Source of the DNA: Novacetimonas pomaceti
Lineage (GTDB): Bacteria > Pseudomonadota > Alphaproteobacteria > Acetobacterales > Acetobacteraceae
Reading direction: 5' to 3'
Length of the DNA: 64,000 nucleotides
Assembly (NCBI RefSeq): GCF_003207955.1
Contig: NZ_NOXG01000003.1
Coordinates: 124,001-188,000 of the forward strand
The stretch's first letter is position 1. Each line of letters opens with the position of its first letter. The notes beneath the pieces were generated by a model, which worked only from the letters and a program-made list of their open reading frames with translations, did not search any database and was not told the origin of the DNA. The position numbers were made by a program, and so were the translations under genes. This document shows positions 1 through 8,950 of this stretch, one piece after another.

Positions 1-704
1 TTGCCGTCGGGCTGGGGCTGGAGGGGCTGCGCGTCGGCCTGCTGGACGCGGACGTCCACGGCCCGTCGCTGCCGCGCATGATGGGCATGACCAGCCAGCC
101 CGAAGTCCGCGAAGGCCGCCTGCAGCCCCTGCATGGCCATGGCATCACCGCGATGTCGATCGGCATGCTGGTGGAGGAAAGCAAGGCGATGATCTGGCGC
201 GGCCCCATGGTCATGGGCGCGATCGGGCAGCTGCTGGCGGATGTGGACTGGGGCGAACTTGACGTGCTGGTGGTGGACATGCCGCCGGGCACGGGCGACG
301 CGCAGCTGACGCTGGCGCAGAAAACGGCGCTGGCCGGGGCGGTCATCGTCTCCACCCCGCAGGACATCGCCCTGCTTGATGCGCGGCGCGGTGTCGCGAT
401 GTTCGAACGGATGCGGGTGCCCGTCCTGGGCATCGTGGAAAACATGTCCTATTTCTGCTGCCCCAACTGCAACCACCGCACCGAACTGTTCGGGCATGGT
501 GGCGCGCGGGCCGAGGCGGAAAAGACCGGCGTGCCCTTCCTTGGCGAAATCCCGCTGCTGGCGGATATCCGCGCCAGCGGCGATAACGGCGCGCCCATCG
601 TCATTTCCGCCCCCGACAGCGCGGCGGGCAAGGCGTACCGCGCGCTGGCGCATACGGTGGGCGGCGCGTTGCGCAGGCTGCTGGACAAGAAACGCGGCGG
701 CTGA
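1..704 (+). CDS. mrp: Mrp/ApbC-family iron-sulfur cluster carrier ATPase (5' end outside window)
   Basis: The reading frame is already open at base 3, so this is the C-terminal part of a longer protein. It matches the Mrp/NBP35/ApbC P-loop family, which binds an Fe-S cluster at a dimer interface and passes it to apoproteins in the cytosol. The window holds the stretch LLDADVHGPSLPRMMG (the switch region after the missing Walker A loop), the Walker B-like VVDMPPGTGDAQL and the cluster-binding CxxC in CCPNCNH near the C-terminus. The gene converges on the DjlA-like gene, with a palindromic repeat between them. Family assignment is secure; the start lies outside the window. Confidence 0.93.
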   Translation, partial: AVGLGLEGLRVGLLDADVHGPSLPRMMGMTSQPEVREGRLQPLHGHGITAMSIGMLVEESKAMIWRGPMVMGAIGQLLADVDWGELDVLVVDMPPGTGDAQLTLAQKTALAGAVIVSTPQDIALLDARRGVAMFERMRVPVLGIVENMSYFCCPNCNHRTELFGHGGARAEAEKTGVPFLGEIPLLADIRASGDNGAPIVISAPDSAAGKAYRALAHTVGGALRRLLDKKRGG

Positions 705-764
705 ACGTCCCCTGTTCCGCGATGGTGGGCCGGGGAATGCTCAAAAGACCGCCTGAAACCAGAC

Positions 765-866
765 TATGATTTAAAAGTTTTGGGTGCCGCCTTTTATCTA
801 AAAAGGCGGCGTCTTCATGAAGCTTTTTAGATAAAAGCTTCACCAAAAACTTCTTCAGGATTTGCG
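765..866. repeat. Dispersed palindromic repeat, copy 1
   Basis: This copy lies between the convergent mrp and djlA-like genes. It has the family core: an outer inverted pair (AAAAGTTTTGGGTG against CACCAAAAAC), an inner hairpin with GCCGCCTTTT/AAAAGGCGGC arms and a second hairpin with GAAGCTTTTT/AAAAGCTTC arms. The outer GAGACTGTTTG-type termini are not recognisable here. Beyond the repeat the 300-base gap shows nothing else. Confidence 0.9.
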
Positions 867-1006
867 GATCAGGTGATTGGATCTTCCCTTCCGCGGGACG
901 ACCCGACAGGCAAAGACCGACCTGCAAGGCGCGCAACGCGAATGCAGGAACATGGCGTGCCCTTCGGGAAAATCCGGCGCACGGCACCAAGGCAGCAGAC
1001 CGGCCC

Positions 1007-1834
1007 CTAGATCCGGCGATCGCGCTTGATGCGGTCCCATGCGGCGTTGATCTGCGCGATGCGGGCCACGGCCTGCGCCATCTGCGCCTCGCTCGCGCCA
1101 CGGGCGGCAAGGATGTCGGGATGGTGTTCGCGCACCAGACGCCGCCACATGGCCCGCACCTCGTCATTGCTGGCGGTGCGCGACAGGCCCAGCACGGCAT
1201 AGGCGTCAACCTCGCTCACGCCGGGGCGGGCGCGCCCTTCGCTCGCGCGTTCCCACGCACCGGGGCTCAGGCCGAAGGCGCGATGCACGCGACGCAGGAA
1301 TTCCTCCTCCTGCGCATTGATTTCGCCTGACGGACCGGCATCGGCACGCGCGATGACGAACAGGGAGGCAAGCCCTTCCTCCAGCATTTCGGTGCGGTTG
1401 GAAAATGCCTTGCCCAGTTCGCGGGCAAAGGCCTCGTAATCGTCGGTGCGCTGCCGGGCCATGTCAAACAGGCGCCCGACCTCCTTCATGTTTTCGGCGG
1501 GAACGTTGAACCGGCGCTTGAACGCGTCGATTTCCGCACGGTTGACCGCCCCGTCGCACTTCGCCAGCTTGGCCGACAGGATGATGATGACCAGTCCGTA
1601 CATCTGGTCGCGCTTGCCCATCGCGGCGGCAAGCTTGGCCGCCATGAACGTGGCCGCGCCATTGGGATCGGCATTGGGACGGCCGCCCCAGCGATCGGTC
1701 CAGCCCCCGGCGGGCGTTTCCAGCAACGATCCGTTATCGGCGGCGTGCCCGAGGGCCGTCCCCACAAGGGCGCCAACGGGACCGCCAACCGCGAACCCCG
1801 CGACACCGCCAAACAGTTTTCCCCATATCGCCAT
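1007..1834 (-). CDS. djlA: DjlA-like J-domain co-chaperone with TerB domain
   Basis: The protein has 275 residues. It starts with a glycine-rich hydrophobic segment (LFGGVAGFAVGGPVGALVGTALG, residues about 7-29) that probably anchors it in the inner membrane. A TerB-like acidic helical domain follows (about 65-185), and a C-terminal J-domain carries the HPD signature at about residue 236, which stimulates DnaK. This order is that of DjlA. It starts 36 bases after the stop of the ribbon-helix-helix gene and may be the last gene of the queuosine operon. The J-domain is clear; the exact paralogue name is less certain. Confidence 0.85.
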   Translation of the reverse strand: MAIWGKLFGGVAGFAVGGPVGALVGTALGHAADNGSLLETPAGGWTDRWGGRPNADPNGAATFMAAKLAAAMGKRDQMYGLVIIILSAKLAKCDGAVNRAEIDAFKRRFNVPAENMKEVGRLFDMARQRTDDYEAFARELGKAFSNRTEMLEEGLASLFVIARADAGPSGEINAQEEEFLRRVHRAFGLSPGAWERASEGRARPGVSEVDAYAVLGLSRTASNDEVRAMWRRLVREHHPDILAARGASEAQMAQAVARIAQINAAWDRIKRDRRI

Positions 1835-1869
1835 GTGCAGAACCTAGCACGACGCGCGTGCCAACCCAA

Positions 1870-2145
1870 CTATTCTTGCCTGTTTCCGCTCCCTGCTGGC
1901 GGCAGGGCAGGCATCCATTCCGAAAGGGCCGCAACCCGCAATGCCGAGGCCAGCGCACGCGCCGGATCGCGACCGGCGTCAATGCGCGCGATCAGGATCG
2001 TAAGGCCGATCCCCCGCGTGCGCGCCATGCGTTCCAGGGCGTCCCAGAACTCGGGCTCCAGCGCGACGCTGGTGCGATGGCCCGACAGCATCATGCTGCG
2101 CTTGCGCAGCATCGGGGCGGCCTGATCGGGACGCCCCCCCGTCAC
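1870..2145 (-). CDS. Ribbon-helix-helix domain protein
   Basis: A 91-residue protein whose centre (LSGHRTSVALEPEFWDALER, then ARTRGIGLTILIARID) fits the single-domain ribbon-helix-helix family: a short beta strand binding DNA as a dimer, then two helices. Many alphaproteobacteria carry it as an uncharacterised RHH protein. The frame opens with a GTG that overlaps the TGA of queG (GTGA), which suggests translational coupling; an ATG 11 codons inside (MLRKRS) is a possible alternative start. Its target is unknown; autoregulation of the operon would be a simple guess. Confidence 0.75.
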   Translation of the reverse strand: MTGGRPDQAAPMLRKRSMMLSGHRTSVALEPEFWDALERMARTRGIGLTILIARIDAGRDPARALASALRVAALSEWMPALPPAGSGNRQE

Positions 2146-3230
2146 GCGGGCAGGCGTCCCACCGCCCAGCGCGCGGCATCGGCCACGACGGGGGCCGCAT
2201 CGTCACACAGCCCCTGCGCCACGGGACGCAGTTCGGCGCGTCCGCTGTTGCCGATGGCGATCAGGACATTGCGCACGAAACGCGCCCGCCCGATCCGCTT
2301 GACGGGCGATCCGGAAAACAGGCGGCGAAATCCCGCGTCGTCCAGCACCGCAAGGTCGCGCAGCGCGGGCGCGACCAGATCCGCCCGCGCCCGCAGCTTC
2401 ATCTGCCGCGTCGCGCGGGCAAAGCGGTTCCACGGGCACACGGCAAGGCAGTCATCGCAGCCATAGATGCGATTGCCCATCAGGGGACGCAGTTCAAGCG
2501 GAATGGGATCGGGATTTTCAATCGTCTGGTAGGAAATGCACCGCCGCGCGTCGATCCGTCCCGGCGCGGGAAAGGCGGCGGTCGGGCAGATATCGAGACA
2601 GCGCGTGCAGGTCCCGCATCCCCCCCCGGACGGGGCGGAGGGCGGCAGGTCGAGCGTGGTATAGATTTCACCAAGGAACAGCCAGCTGCCATGCTGGCGG
2701 GAGACGAGGTTGGTATGCTTCCCCTGCCATCCCAGCCCCGCGCTGGCCGCCAGCGACTTTTCCATGACGGGGGCCGTATCGACAAACACCTTCACGCCGG
2801 GGGGCGGCGTGTCGCCATTGGCCTGCCTGCGTCCCTCGGCCACGACGAACTGCGCCACCTGCTTGAGCATCCCCTTGACCACGTCATGATAGTCGCGATG
2901 CCGGGCATAGACCGAGATATTGCCCGCCACGGGATCGCGCAGCGTGGCCAGCGCGTCTCCATCGGGGGCATAGGACAGGCCCAGCGAAATCACGCTGCGG
3001 ACCTCCGGCCATAGGGCGCGCGGGTCGCCCCGCCATGACATGCGCTGTGCCATCCATTCCATCGCGCCATGGCGTCCCTCCTCCACGAACTCGCGCAGGC
3101 GCAGGCGCGTGGCGTCATCCAGCATGGCGGGCGCGAATCCCACAGCATCGAACCCCACCGCCAGCGCGCGGTCGTAAATCCGCCGCGCGAGGGCACCCTG
3201 CGCGCCGGGGGAAGGGACGCGCGCCATCAT
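2142..3230 (-). CDS. queG: Epoxyqueuosine reductase QueG
   Basis: QueG reduces epoxyqueuosine to queuosine in tRNA, the last step of the pathway, using cobalamin and two [4Fe-4S] clusters. The 362-residue protein has the usual N-terminal reductase domain, the ferredoxin motifs CGTCTRCLDICPTAAF and CDDCLAVCPWN around residues 195-255, and a C-terminal HEAT-like tail (FVRNVLIAIGNSG). It begins immediately after the tgt stop codon and its own stop overlaps the next gene, so it lies in the queA-tgt-queG operon. The cobalamin need fits the presence of metH, another B12 enzyme, in this window. Confidence 0.96.
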   Translation of the reverse strand: MMARVPSPGAQGALARRIYDRALAVGFDAVGFAPAMLDDATRLRLREFVEEGRHGAMEWMAQRMSWRGDPRALWPEVRSVISLGLSYAPDGDALATLRDPVAGNISVYARHRDYHDVVKGMLKQVAQFVVAEGRRQANGDTPPPGVKVFVDTAPVMEKSLAASAGLGWQGKHTNLVSRQHGSWLFLGEIYTTLDLPPSAPSGGGCGTCTRCLDICPTAAFPAPGRIDARRCISYQTIENPDPIPLELRPLMGNRIYGCDDCLAVCPWNRFARATRQMKLRARADLVAPALRDLAVLDDAGFRRLFSGSPVKRIGRARFVRNVLIAIGNSGRAELRPVAQGLCDDAAPVVADAARWAVGRLPA

Positions 3231-4391
3231 TCAGGGCACGGGCGGGATGTCGGGAAAGGGCATCTCGTCAGGGGACCAGTCCTCCATCGCCCATTGCGCG
3301 CGCAGATGGGCGGCATGTTCGGGCAGCGTGCCATCGACGATCGCAGCACGGATCCCACGCATCAGCCGCTGGTAATAGGCCAGGTTGTGCCATGTCAGCA
3401 GCATGGGACCAAGGATCTCGTTCGTGCGGAACAGGTGATGCAGGTAGGCGCGGCTGTGGCGCGAACAGGCGGGGCAGTCGCAATCGGGCGAGATGGGGCG
3501 GCTGTCGGTGGCATGGCGCGCGTTACGCATGTTCAGCGTCCCGCGTTCGGTATAGGCACGCGCCGTACGCCCCGCCCGCGTGGGCATGACGCAGTCGAAC
3601 ATGTCCACGCCGCGTTCCACGGCACCCAGCAGGTCGTCGGGCGTGCCCACCCCCATCAGGTAGCGCGGCGCGTCGTCGGGGATCAGCCCGACCGTGACAT
3701 CAAGGGTGGAGAACATGAGGTCCTGCCCCTCCCCCACAGCAAGGCCGCCGATGGCGTATCCCTCGAACCCGATATCCGTCAGGGCGCGCACGCTTTCGGC
3801 GCGCAGTTCGGGCTCCGTCCCGCCCTGGATGATGCCGTACTGGGCATAGCCGGGGCGCGGGACGAACGCCGCGCGACACCGCTCCGCCCAGCGCATGGAC
3901 ATGCGCATGGACCTCGCAATCGCCTCTGCCGGGGCCGGCAGGGCGGGACATTCGTCGAAACACATGCTGATGGTCGCATCCAGCGCATGCTGGATGTCGG
4001 TGGAACGTTCGGGCGTCAGACGGTGTTCCGAACCGTCGATATGCGACCGGAACGTCACGCCATCGGCGTCAAGCCTGCGCAGCGGGCCCAGCGACATGAC
4101 CTGGAACCCGCCCGAATCCGTCAGGATCGGCCCCGGCCAGTCCATGAACCGGTGCAGCCCGCCCAGCGCGCGGACCCGCTCCGCCCCCGGACGCAGCATC
4201 AGGTGATAGGTATTGCCCAGCACGATGCCCGCCCCGGTGGAGCGCACCGCGTCCATCGTCATCGCCTTGACCGTGCCCACGGTGCCGACCGGCATGAAGG
4301 TGGGGGTTGCGACCGTGCCATGGGCGGTATCGAGGTATCCCGCGCGCGCGTGACCCGAACGGGCCTGCGCCCGCCAGCGAAAAGCGGTCAT
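3231..4391 (-). CDS. tgt: Queuine tRNA-ribosyltransferase (TGT)
   Basis: TGT exchanges guanine 34 for preQ1 in tRNAs with GUN anticodons. The 386-residue length is standard. Visible signatures are TPTFMPVGTVGTVKAM near the N-terminus, the nucleophile region GVDMFDCVMPTRAGR, and the zinc site CDCPAC followed by a downstream His (SRAYLHHLF). Its ATG overlaps the stop of queA by four bases (ATGA) and queG follows without a gap. The three genes cover base exchange, epoxyqueuosine formation and its reduction; the preQ1 synthesis genes are not in the window. Confidence 0.97.
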   Translation of the reverse strand: MTAFRWRAQARSGHARAGYLDTAHGTVATPTFMPVGTVGTVKAMTMDAVRSTGAGIVLGNTYHLMLRPGAERVRALGGLHRFMDWPGPILTDSGGFQVMSLGPLRRLDADGVTFRSHIDGSEHRLTPERSTDIQHALDATISMCFDECPALPAPAEAIARSMRMSMRWAERCRAAFVPRPGYAQYGIIQGGTEPELRAESVRALTDIGFEGYAIGGLAVGEGQDLMFSTLDVTVGLIPDDAPRYLMGVGTPDDLLGAVERGVDMFDCVMPTRAGRTARAYTERGTLNMRNARHATDSRPISPDCDCPACSRHSRAYLHHLFRTNEILGPMLLTWHNLAYYQRLMRGIRAAIVDGTLPEHAAHLRAQWAMEDWSPDEMPFPDIPPVP

Positions 4392-5446
4392 GCCGCACCT
4401 CCGTCATTACGGTGAAGCAGACATGCGTCACCATAGGAATAGAAGCGGTAGCCCGTCGCCATCGCATGTTCATATGCCGCGCGCATCCGGGCCCGGCCGG
4501 AAAATGCGCTGACCAGCATGAACAGGGTGGAGCGCGGGAGGTGAAAATTCGTCAGCAGCATGTCCACCGCGCGGAAACGGTATCCGGGGCGGATGAAAAT
4601 CGACGTTTCCCCATGGAAGGGCCGCACGATCCCGTCCTCCCCCGTCGCGCTTTCCAGAAGGCGCAGCGATGTAGTGCCAACCGCCACCACGCGCCCCCCC
4701 GCCGCGCGCGCGTCATTGATGCGCTGCGCCGCATGAGGGGAAATCGTGCCGCGTTCGGCATGCATGCGGTGTTCGGAAATCTGTTCGCTGCGCATCGGCA
4801 GGAACGTGCCCGCCCCCACATGCAGCGTCAGCGTCTGGCGCAGGACGCCCGCATTTTCCAGCCCCGACAGCAGGGCGGGCGTGAAATGCAGCCCCGCCGT
4901 GGGGGCCGCGACCGCGCCGCGATGCTGGGCAAAGATGGTGCTGTAATCCCTGCGATCCTCTTCCGTCGGGCCATCGGGCCGCGCGATATAGGGCGGCAGG
5001 GCAAGGTGGCCGGTATCATGGAGGAACTGGTCGAATGCCTCGCCCTCCACGTCAAAGCGCAGGACGACGCCCCCTGCCTCCTCGCACACCACGACTTCCG
5101 CCGTGACGGCGCTGGGCGCGAAGGTCAGGGTATCGCCGGGCCGCAGGCGACGCGCGTTGCGCGCCAGCGCATGCCACGTGCCATCGGGCAGGATACGGTC
5201 CAGCGTGATCCCGATACGTGCCGCCCCGCGCATGGCCGAAAGCTGCGCCGGGATGACGGCGGTGTCGTTGGCCACAAGGATATCGCCCGCCCGCAGGCAC
5301 CCCGGCAGGTCGCGCACATGGCGGTCGATGAACGCGCCGTGGGCCAGGACCTCCAGCATGCGGGCGCTGTCGCGCGGACGCGCCGGGTGATCGGCGATGA
5401 GGTCCGGCGGCAGGTCGAAGTCGAAATCAGAAACGAGATCCGTCAT
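4388..5446 (-). CDS. queA: S-adenosylmethionine:tRNA ribosyltransferase-isomerase
   Basis: QueA moves the ribosyl part of SAM onto preQ1-tRNA to make epoxyqueuosine. The protein is full length (about 352 residues) with family signatures such as LPPDLIADHPARPRDSARML at the start, VGTTSLRLLES and LLTNFHLPRSTLFMLVSAF toward the end. I place the start at the second of two close ATGs (MTDLVSD), because an AAAGGG ribosome-binding site touches the first ATG but lies six bases from the second. It is the first gene of the queA-tgt-queG operon. Confidence 0.95.
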   Translation of the reverse strand: MTDLVSDFDFDLPPDLIADHPARPRDSARMLEVLAHGAFIDRHVRDLPGCLRAGDILVANDTAVIPAQLSAMRGAARIGITLDRILPDGTWHALARNARRLRPGDTLTFAPSAVTAEVVVCEEAGGVVLRFDVEGEAFDQFLHDTGHLALPPYIARPDGPTEEDRRDYSTIFAQHRGAVAAPTAGLHFTPALLSGLENAGVLRQTLTLHVGAGTFLPMRSEQISEHRMHAERGTISPHAAQRINDARAAGGRVVAVGTTSLRLLESATGEDGIVRPFHGETSIFIRPGYRFRAVDMLLTNFHLPRSTLFMLVSAFSGRARMRAAYEHAMATGYRFYSYGDACLLHRNDGGAA

Positions 5447-5743
5447 GAGCATCCCTTTACGGAATCCATGACGGCGTTGCCAGCGCGAACGTGCGCGACG
5501 CGGGCATTACGCGACCCTGACAAAGGTCCCACGGCAACCCGGACGGCCCGGAATCATCACCGGCCATGCGTGATGCGTGGTCAGGAGGCTGTCATGCATG
5601 ACGCAGCGGCATATGACGCACGGACAAAGGGCGGGCAATGATTGGACACACACCGACAAGGCAGTAAAGAATACGGCCCGTGATTCGCGCGTGGGCCGGT
5701 CCCGCGCGTGCAACCTTACGCAGACATAAGGAAACTCCCGATC

Positions 5744-5968
5744 ATGTCCTATGCCGCACTGGATGCCGCCCGCCTGGCCAAGGCCTGCAAGGCCGCGCTG
5801 ATTGCGCTTGATGAAGTCACCGGGGAAAAGTCGGAAGCCCATCAGCGCAAGACCCTGATGATCCAGCGCATCGGCGCGCTGGCGCTGGCCGCCGCGGAAT
5901 GCAAGCATGGAACCCCCGTCGTCACCCTGACGTCAGAGGAATTCTGGCTCATCAGCAACAACTGGTAG
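5744..5968 (+). CDS. Small conserved-looking protein of unknown function
   Basis: The 74-residue product begins MSYAALDAARLAKACKAALI and ends SEEFWLISNNW. It appears to be one helical unit with alternating Ala/Leu and charged residues; no signal peptide, membrane segment or known motif is seen. The ATG is chosen because AAGGAA lies nine bases upstream; the frame is open 12 codons further up. A GC-rich hairpin follows the stop, so it is probably monocistronic. I do not recognise the family. The codon use is like that of the neighbours. Confidence 0.6.
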   Translation: MSYAALDAARLAKACKAALIALDEVTGEKSEAHQRKTLMIQRIGALALAAAECKHGTPVVTLTSEEFWLISNNW

Positions 5969-6008
5969 GATGCCACGGCGTTTGCATCGGCCGCGCAGGC
6001 AATGCGGA

Positions 6009-6044
6009 CGGGGCGGCCACGGCAGGCCGCCTGCCCCTTTCTTT
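6009..6044 (+). terminator. Probable intrinsic terminator after the small protein
   Basis: The hairpin GGCGGCC-acggca-GGCCGCC is followed by CCCCTTTCTTTC, a weak pyrimidine/T tract. It ends the short transcript of the preceding 74-residue gene. Confidence 0.5.
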
Positions 6045-6053
6045 CATTCGCAC

Positions 6054-6077
6054 GACGCCGCCCGTGATGGCGGCGTC
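6054..6077 (+). promoter_or_regulatory. Hairpin in the leader of the PEBP-like gene
   Basis: A perfect nine-base-pair stem, GACGCCGCC-cgtgat-GGCGGCGTC, ends a few bases before the GCAGGAAAC ribosome-binding site of the next gene. It has no T tract, so it is more likely a leader structure than a terminator. Confidence 0.45.
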
Positions 6078-6097
6078 GGCTGCAGGAAACCGGTATC

Positions 6098-6586
6098 ATG
6101 ACCTTTACACTGACCAGTCGCGCCTTTCATGAGGGCGACCGCCTGCCAGAGGCGCAGGTCTTCGACGGCATGGGCTATTGCGGGGGAAACATTTCCCCCC
6201 CGCTGGCATGGTCGGACGCGCCCGAAGGCACCAAAAGCTTCGCCATCACGATGTACGATCCCGACGCGCCGACCGGATCGGGATGGTGGCACTGGATCGT
6301 CATCAACATCCCCGCCAACGTGACCTCGCTGCCTGCGGGCGCGGGATCGGGGGATGCCAACCTGCCGGAACATGCCGTGATGACGCGCACCGATTTCGGG
6401 GGCAATGTCTATGGTGGCGCGGCCCCCCCGCCCGGGGCGGAGCATCATTACATCTTCACCGTCCACGCCCTTGATATCGAACGCCTCGACCTGCCGACCG
6501 ATGCCAGCGGCGCAATGGTCGGCTTTGTCGTGGGCAAGCACAGCCTCGGCTCCGCCACGCTGACGGCCGTGTACGGCAAGAAGTAA
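6098..6586 (+). CDS. YbhB/YbcL-type PEBP (Raf kinase inhibitor-like) protein
   Basis: The 162-residue protein is a full-length bacterial phosphatidylethanolamine-binding-protein fold. Signatures include CGGGNISPPLAW, the anion-site motif YDPDAPTGSGWWHW and the later GAEHHYIFTVHAL. The biological ligand of the bacterial members is not known. There is no signal peptide, so this is a cytosolic form. The ribosome-binding site GCAGGAAAC precedes the ATG. A palindromic repeat begins directly at the stop codon (TAA followed by GAGGCTGTTTG). Confidence 0.92.
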   Translation: MTFTLTSRAFHEGDRLPEAQVFDGMGYCGGNISPPLAWSDAPEGTKSFAITMYDPDAPTGSGWWHWIVINIPANVTSLPAGAGSGDANLPEHAVMTRTDFGGNVYGGAAPPPGAEHHYIFTVHALDIERLDLPTDASGAMVGFVVGKHSLGSATLTAVYGKK

Positions 6587-6716
6587 GAGGCTGTTTGAAA
6601 AAGCTGGCCTGACAATCCCCTGAAATCACAAAGGTTTTTGGTGAAGCTTTTTTCAAAAAGCTTCGAAGAACGCCGCCTTTTTGAAAAAGGCGGCACCCAA
6701 AAACTTCTGTAATGGA
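6587..6716. repeat. Dispersed palindromic repeat, copy 2 (reverse orientation)
   Basis: This copy lies between the convergent PEBP-like and VOC genes. It starts with the terminal motif GAGGCTGTTTGAAAA immediately after the TAA stop, then holds the TTTTTGGTGAAGC arm, the GCTTTTTTCAAAAAGC hairpin and the GCCGCCTTTTTGAAAAAGGCGGC hairpin. Confidence 0.9.
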
Positions 6717-6732
6717 TTATGCCGTCCGCCGC

Positions 6733-7125
6733 TCAGCCCTGATAGGAAGCGATTTCGATCAGGTTTCCGTCCGGGTCCTCGCAGTAAACCGAGGTCACCG
6801 GACCCAGCGCGCCAAGGCGGGCCACCGGCCCTTCCGTCACCTGCACGCCACATTGCTGCAGGTGTTCCACCACGTCGGTACTGCTGACGGCGGTGATGAA
6901 GCACATGTCGTTCGTGCCGGGCAGGGCGTCCTGCGCCGTGGTCCAGCCCTGCGCCCCATGGGGACGCAGGTTGATCTTCTGTCCCCCGAATTTCAGGGCC
7001 GTGCGGTTGTTGCGGCCATACTCCTCCCGTTCCATGCCCAGGACGCGCTGATACCACGAAGACGAGATCTCCAGATCCCGCACGGTGACAACAAGATGGT
7101 CCAGTCGATCGACGGTAAAACGCAT
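6733..7125 (-). CDS. VOC-family (glyoxalase/bleomycin resistance fold) protein
   Basis: A 130-residue single-domain vicinal oxygen chelate protein. The motif RLDHLVVTVRDLEISSSWYQ supplies the first metal-binding His and the C-terminal DPDGNLIEIASY supplies the usual Glu. The substrate cannot be told from sequence; related short proteins are annotated as glyoxalases or virulence-associated VOC proteins. It is followed by the fumarase gene upstream on the same strand with a gap of about 50 bases, so co-transcription is possible. Confidence 0.88.
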   Translation of the reverse strand: MRFTVDRLDHLVVTVRDLEISSSWYQRVLGMEREEYGRNNRTALKFGGQKINLRPHGAQGWTTAQDALPGTNDMCFITAVSSTDVVEHLQQCGVQVTEGPVARLGALGPVTSVYCEDPDGNLIEIASYQG

Positions 7126-7177
7126 GGCGCGCAGTCTCCGGTTGTCAGCCCCAAAACGGGGCCGACGGACCGATTCT

Positions 7178-8848
7178 TCAGCCCGTCAGCCCATCGTAGA
7201 AATCATTACCCTTGTCGTCGATAACGATAAAGGCGGGAAAATTCTCCACCTCGATCTTCCATACCGCTTCCATGCCCAGTTCGGGATATTCCAGCACCTC
7301 GACCTTGCGGATGCAGTCCTGCGCCAGGCGCGCCGCCGGGCCGCCCACGGAACCGAGGTAGAAACCGCCATATTCCTTGCACGCGTCGCGCACGGCCTTG
7401 GAACGGTTGCCCTTGGCCAGCATCACGTACGATCCGCCCGCCTTCTGCAGCATGGCGACATAGCTGTCCATGCGGCCCGCCGTAGTGGGACCGAACGATC
7501 CTGTGGGCATCCCCTCGGGGGTCTTGGCCGGCCCCGCGTAATAGACGGGATGGTCCTTGAGGTACTGGGGCAGGCCCTCCCCCTTTTCCAGCCGCTCGCG
7601 GAATTTGGCATGCGCGATGTCGCGCGCCACCACCATCGTGCCCGTCAGCGACAGGCGGGTGCGCACCGGATACTGCGACAGCTTCTTGCGAATCTCGTCC
7701 ATCGGCTGGTTCAGGTCGATGGCGACTTCCTCCCCGCCCAGATGCTCGTCCGTCATTTCGGGCAGGAAGCGCGCGGGATCGGTCTCCAGCTGTTCGAGGA
7801 AGACGCCATCGGCGGTGATGCGGGCCTTCACCTGGCGGTCGGCGGAGCATGACACCCCGATTCCCACCGGCAGGGACGCGCCGTGGCGCGGCAGGCGCAC
7901 CACGCGCACGTCATGGCAGAAATACTTGCCCCCGAACTGCGCGCCGATGCCCAGACGCTGCGTCAGCTTGTGGATCTTTTCTTCCATCTCCAGATCGCGG
8001 AAGGCATGGCCCTGCGGGCTGCCTTCGGTCGGCAGGCTGTCGAGCCACTTGGTGGAGGCAAGCTTCACCGTCTCCAGCGTCTGTTCGGCCGACATGCCAC
8101 CGATCACCACCGCAAGGTGATAGGGCGGACAGGCCGACGTCCCCAGCGAACGGATCTTGCCATCCAGCCACTTCAGCAGGTTTTCCTCGGTCGACAGCAG
8201 GGCGCGGGTTTCCTGGAACAGGAACGTCTTGTTGGCCGACCCGCCGCCCTTGGCGATGAACATCAGGTCCATCTGTTCGGCATGGTAATCGCCCGGCGTT
8301 GCCGAGATATGGAACTGCACCGGCAGGTTGGTGCCCGTGTTGACTTCCTGGAACATCGACAGGGGCGCCATCTGCGAATACCGCAGGCTGGTACGGGTAT
8401 AGGTATCGTACACCCCGTGGGAGAACGCCTCTTCCTCGTTCCCGTCGACCCAGACGCGCTGGCCCTTCTTGCCATAGACGATGGCGGTGCCGGTATCCTG
8501 GCACATCGGCAGCACGCCGCCCGCCGCGATGCAGGCGTTCTTCAGCAGGTCGAGCGCCACGAAACGGTCATTGTCCGATGCCTCGGGATCCTTGAGGATC
8601 TTGGCCAGCTGCGCCAGATGGCCCGGACGCAGCAGGTGGGCCACGTCATTGAAGGCACGCGCGGCAAGCTCACGCAGTGCCTCGGGACGGACATGCACGA
8701 CGGTGCGTCCGCCCAGGACCGATGTGGTGATCCCCTCGATCTCCAGCTTCTTCCATGGCGTGTCATCGTCATGAAGCGGGAAAAGCGGCCCATAGACAAA
8801 GGGCTTGAGGGCCGGTTTCGCGGCCTTGGTCGATGTAACGGTGTTCAA
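7178..8848 (-). CDS. fumA: Class I (iron-sulfur) fumarate hydratase
   Basis: The 556-residue protein is a full-length single-chain class I fumarase, which hydrates fumarate to malate with a labile [4Fe-4S] cluster. Cluster Cys residues sit in MCQDTGTAIV, in SACPPYHLAVVIGG and in ISCSADRQVKA. The C-terminal beta domain includes TTAGRMDSY and VGGPAARLAQD. This is the two-domain class I type, unrelated to class II FumC. The ATG is followed by a Lys/Ala-rich leader of about 17 residues. A VOC gene lies downstream. Confidence 0.96.
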   Translation of the reverse strand: MNTVTSTKAAKPALKPFVYGPLFPLHDDDTPWKKLEIEGITTSVLGGRTVVHVRPEALRELAARAFNDVAHLLRPGHLAQLAKILKDPEASDNDRFVALDLLKNACIAAGGVLPMCQDTGTAIVYGKKGQRVWVDGNEEEAFSHGVYDTYTRTSLRYSQMAPLSMFQEVNTGTNLPVQFHISATPGDYHAEQMDLMFIAKGGGSANKTFLFQETRALLSTEENLLKWLDGKIRSLGTSACPPYHLAVVIGGMSAEQTLETVKLASTKWLDSLPTEGSPQGHAFRDLEMEEKIHKLTQRLGIGAQFGGKYFCHDVRVVRLPRHGASLPVGIGVSCSADRQVKARITADGVFLEQLETDPARFLPEMTDEHLGGEEVAIDLNQPMDEIRKKLSQYPVRTRLSLTGTMVVARDIAHAKFRERLEKGEGLPQYLKDHPVYYAGPAKTPEGMPTGSFGPTTAGRMDSYVAMLQKAGGSYVMLAKGNRSKAVRDACKEYGGFYLGSVGGPAARLAQDCIRKVEVLEYPELGMEAVWKIEVENFPAFIVIDDKGNDFYDGLTG

Positions 8849-8950
8849 CGGACGGTCTCCTGCCTTAATGGATGCCCCCGGATTGTTTCCAGGTGGCGGT
8901 TTATGGCAAAGGCGCCCGGTCCCACCCGGGCGCCCGGATGAAATCAGGGC

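Noticed and set aside
6587..6716. Short peptides such as KASPKTF and FKKAAFF within the repeats
   Set aside because: The same peptides recur at every repeat copy because they are translations of the palindromic core; they are not genes.
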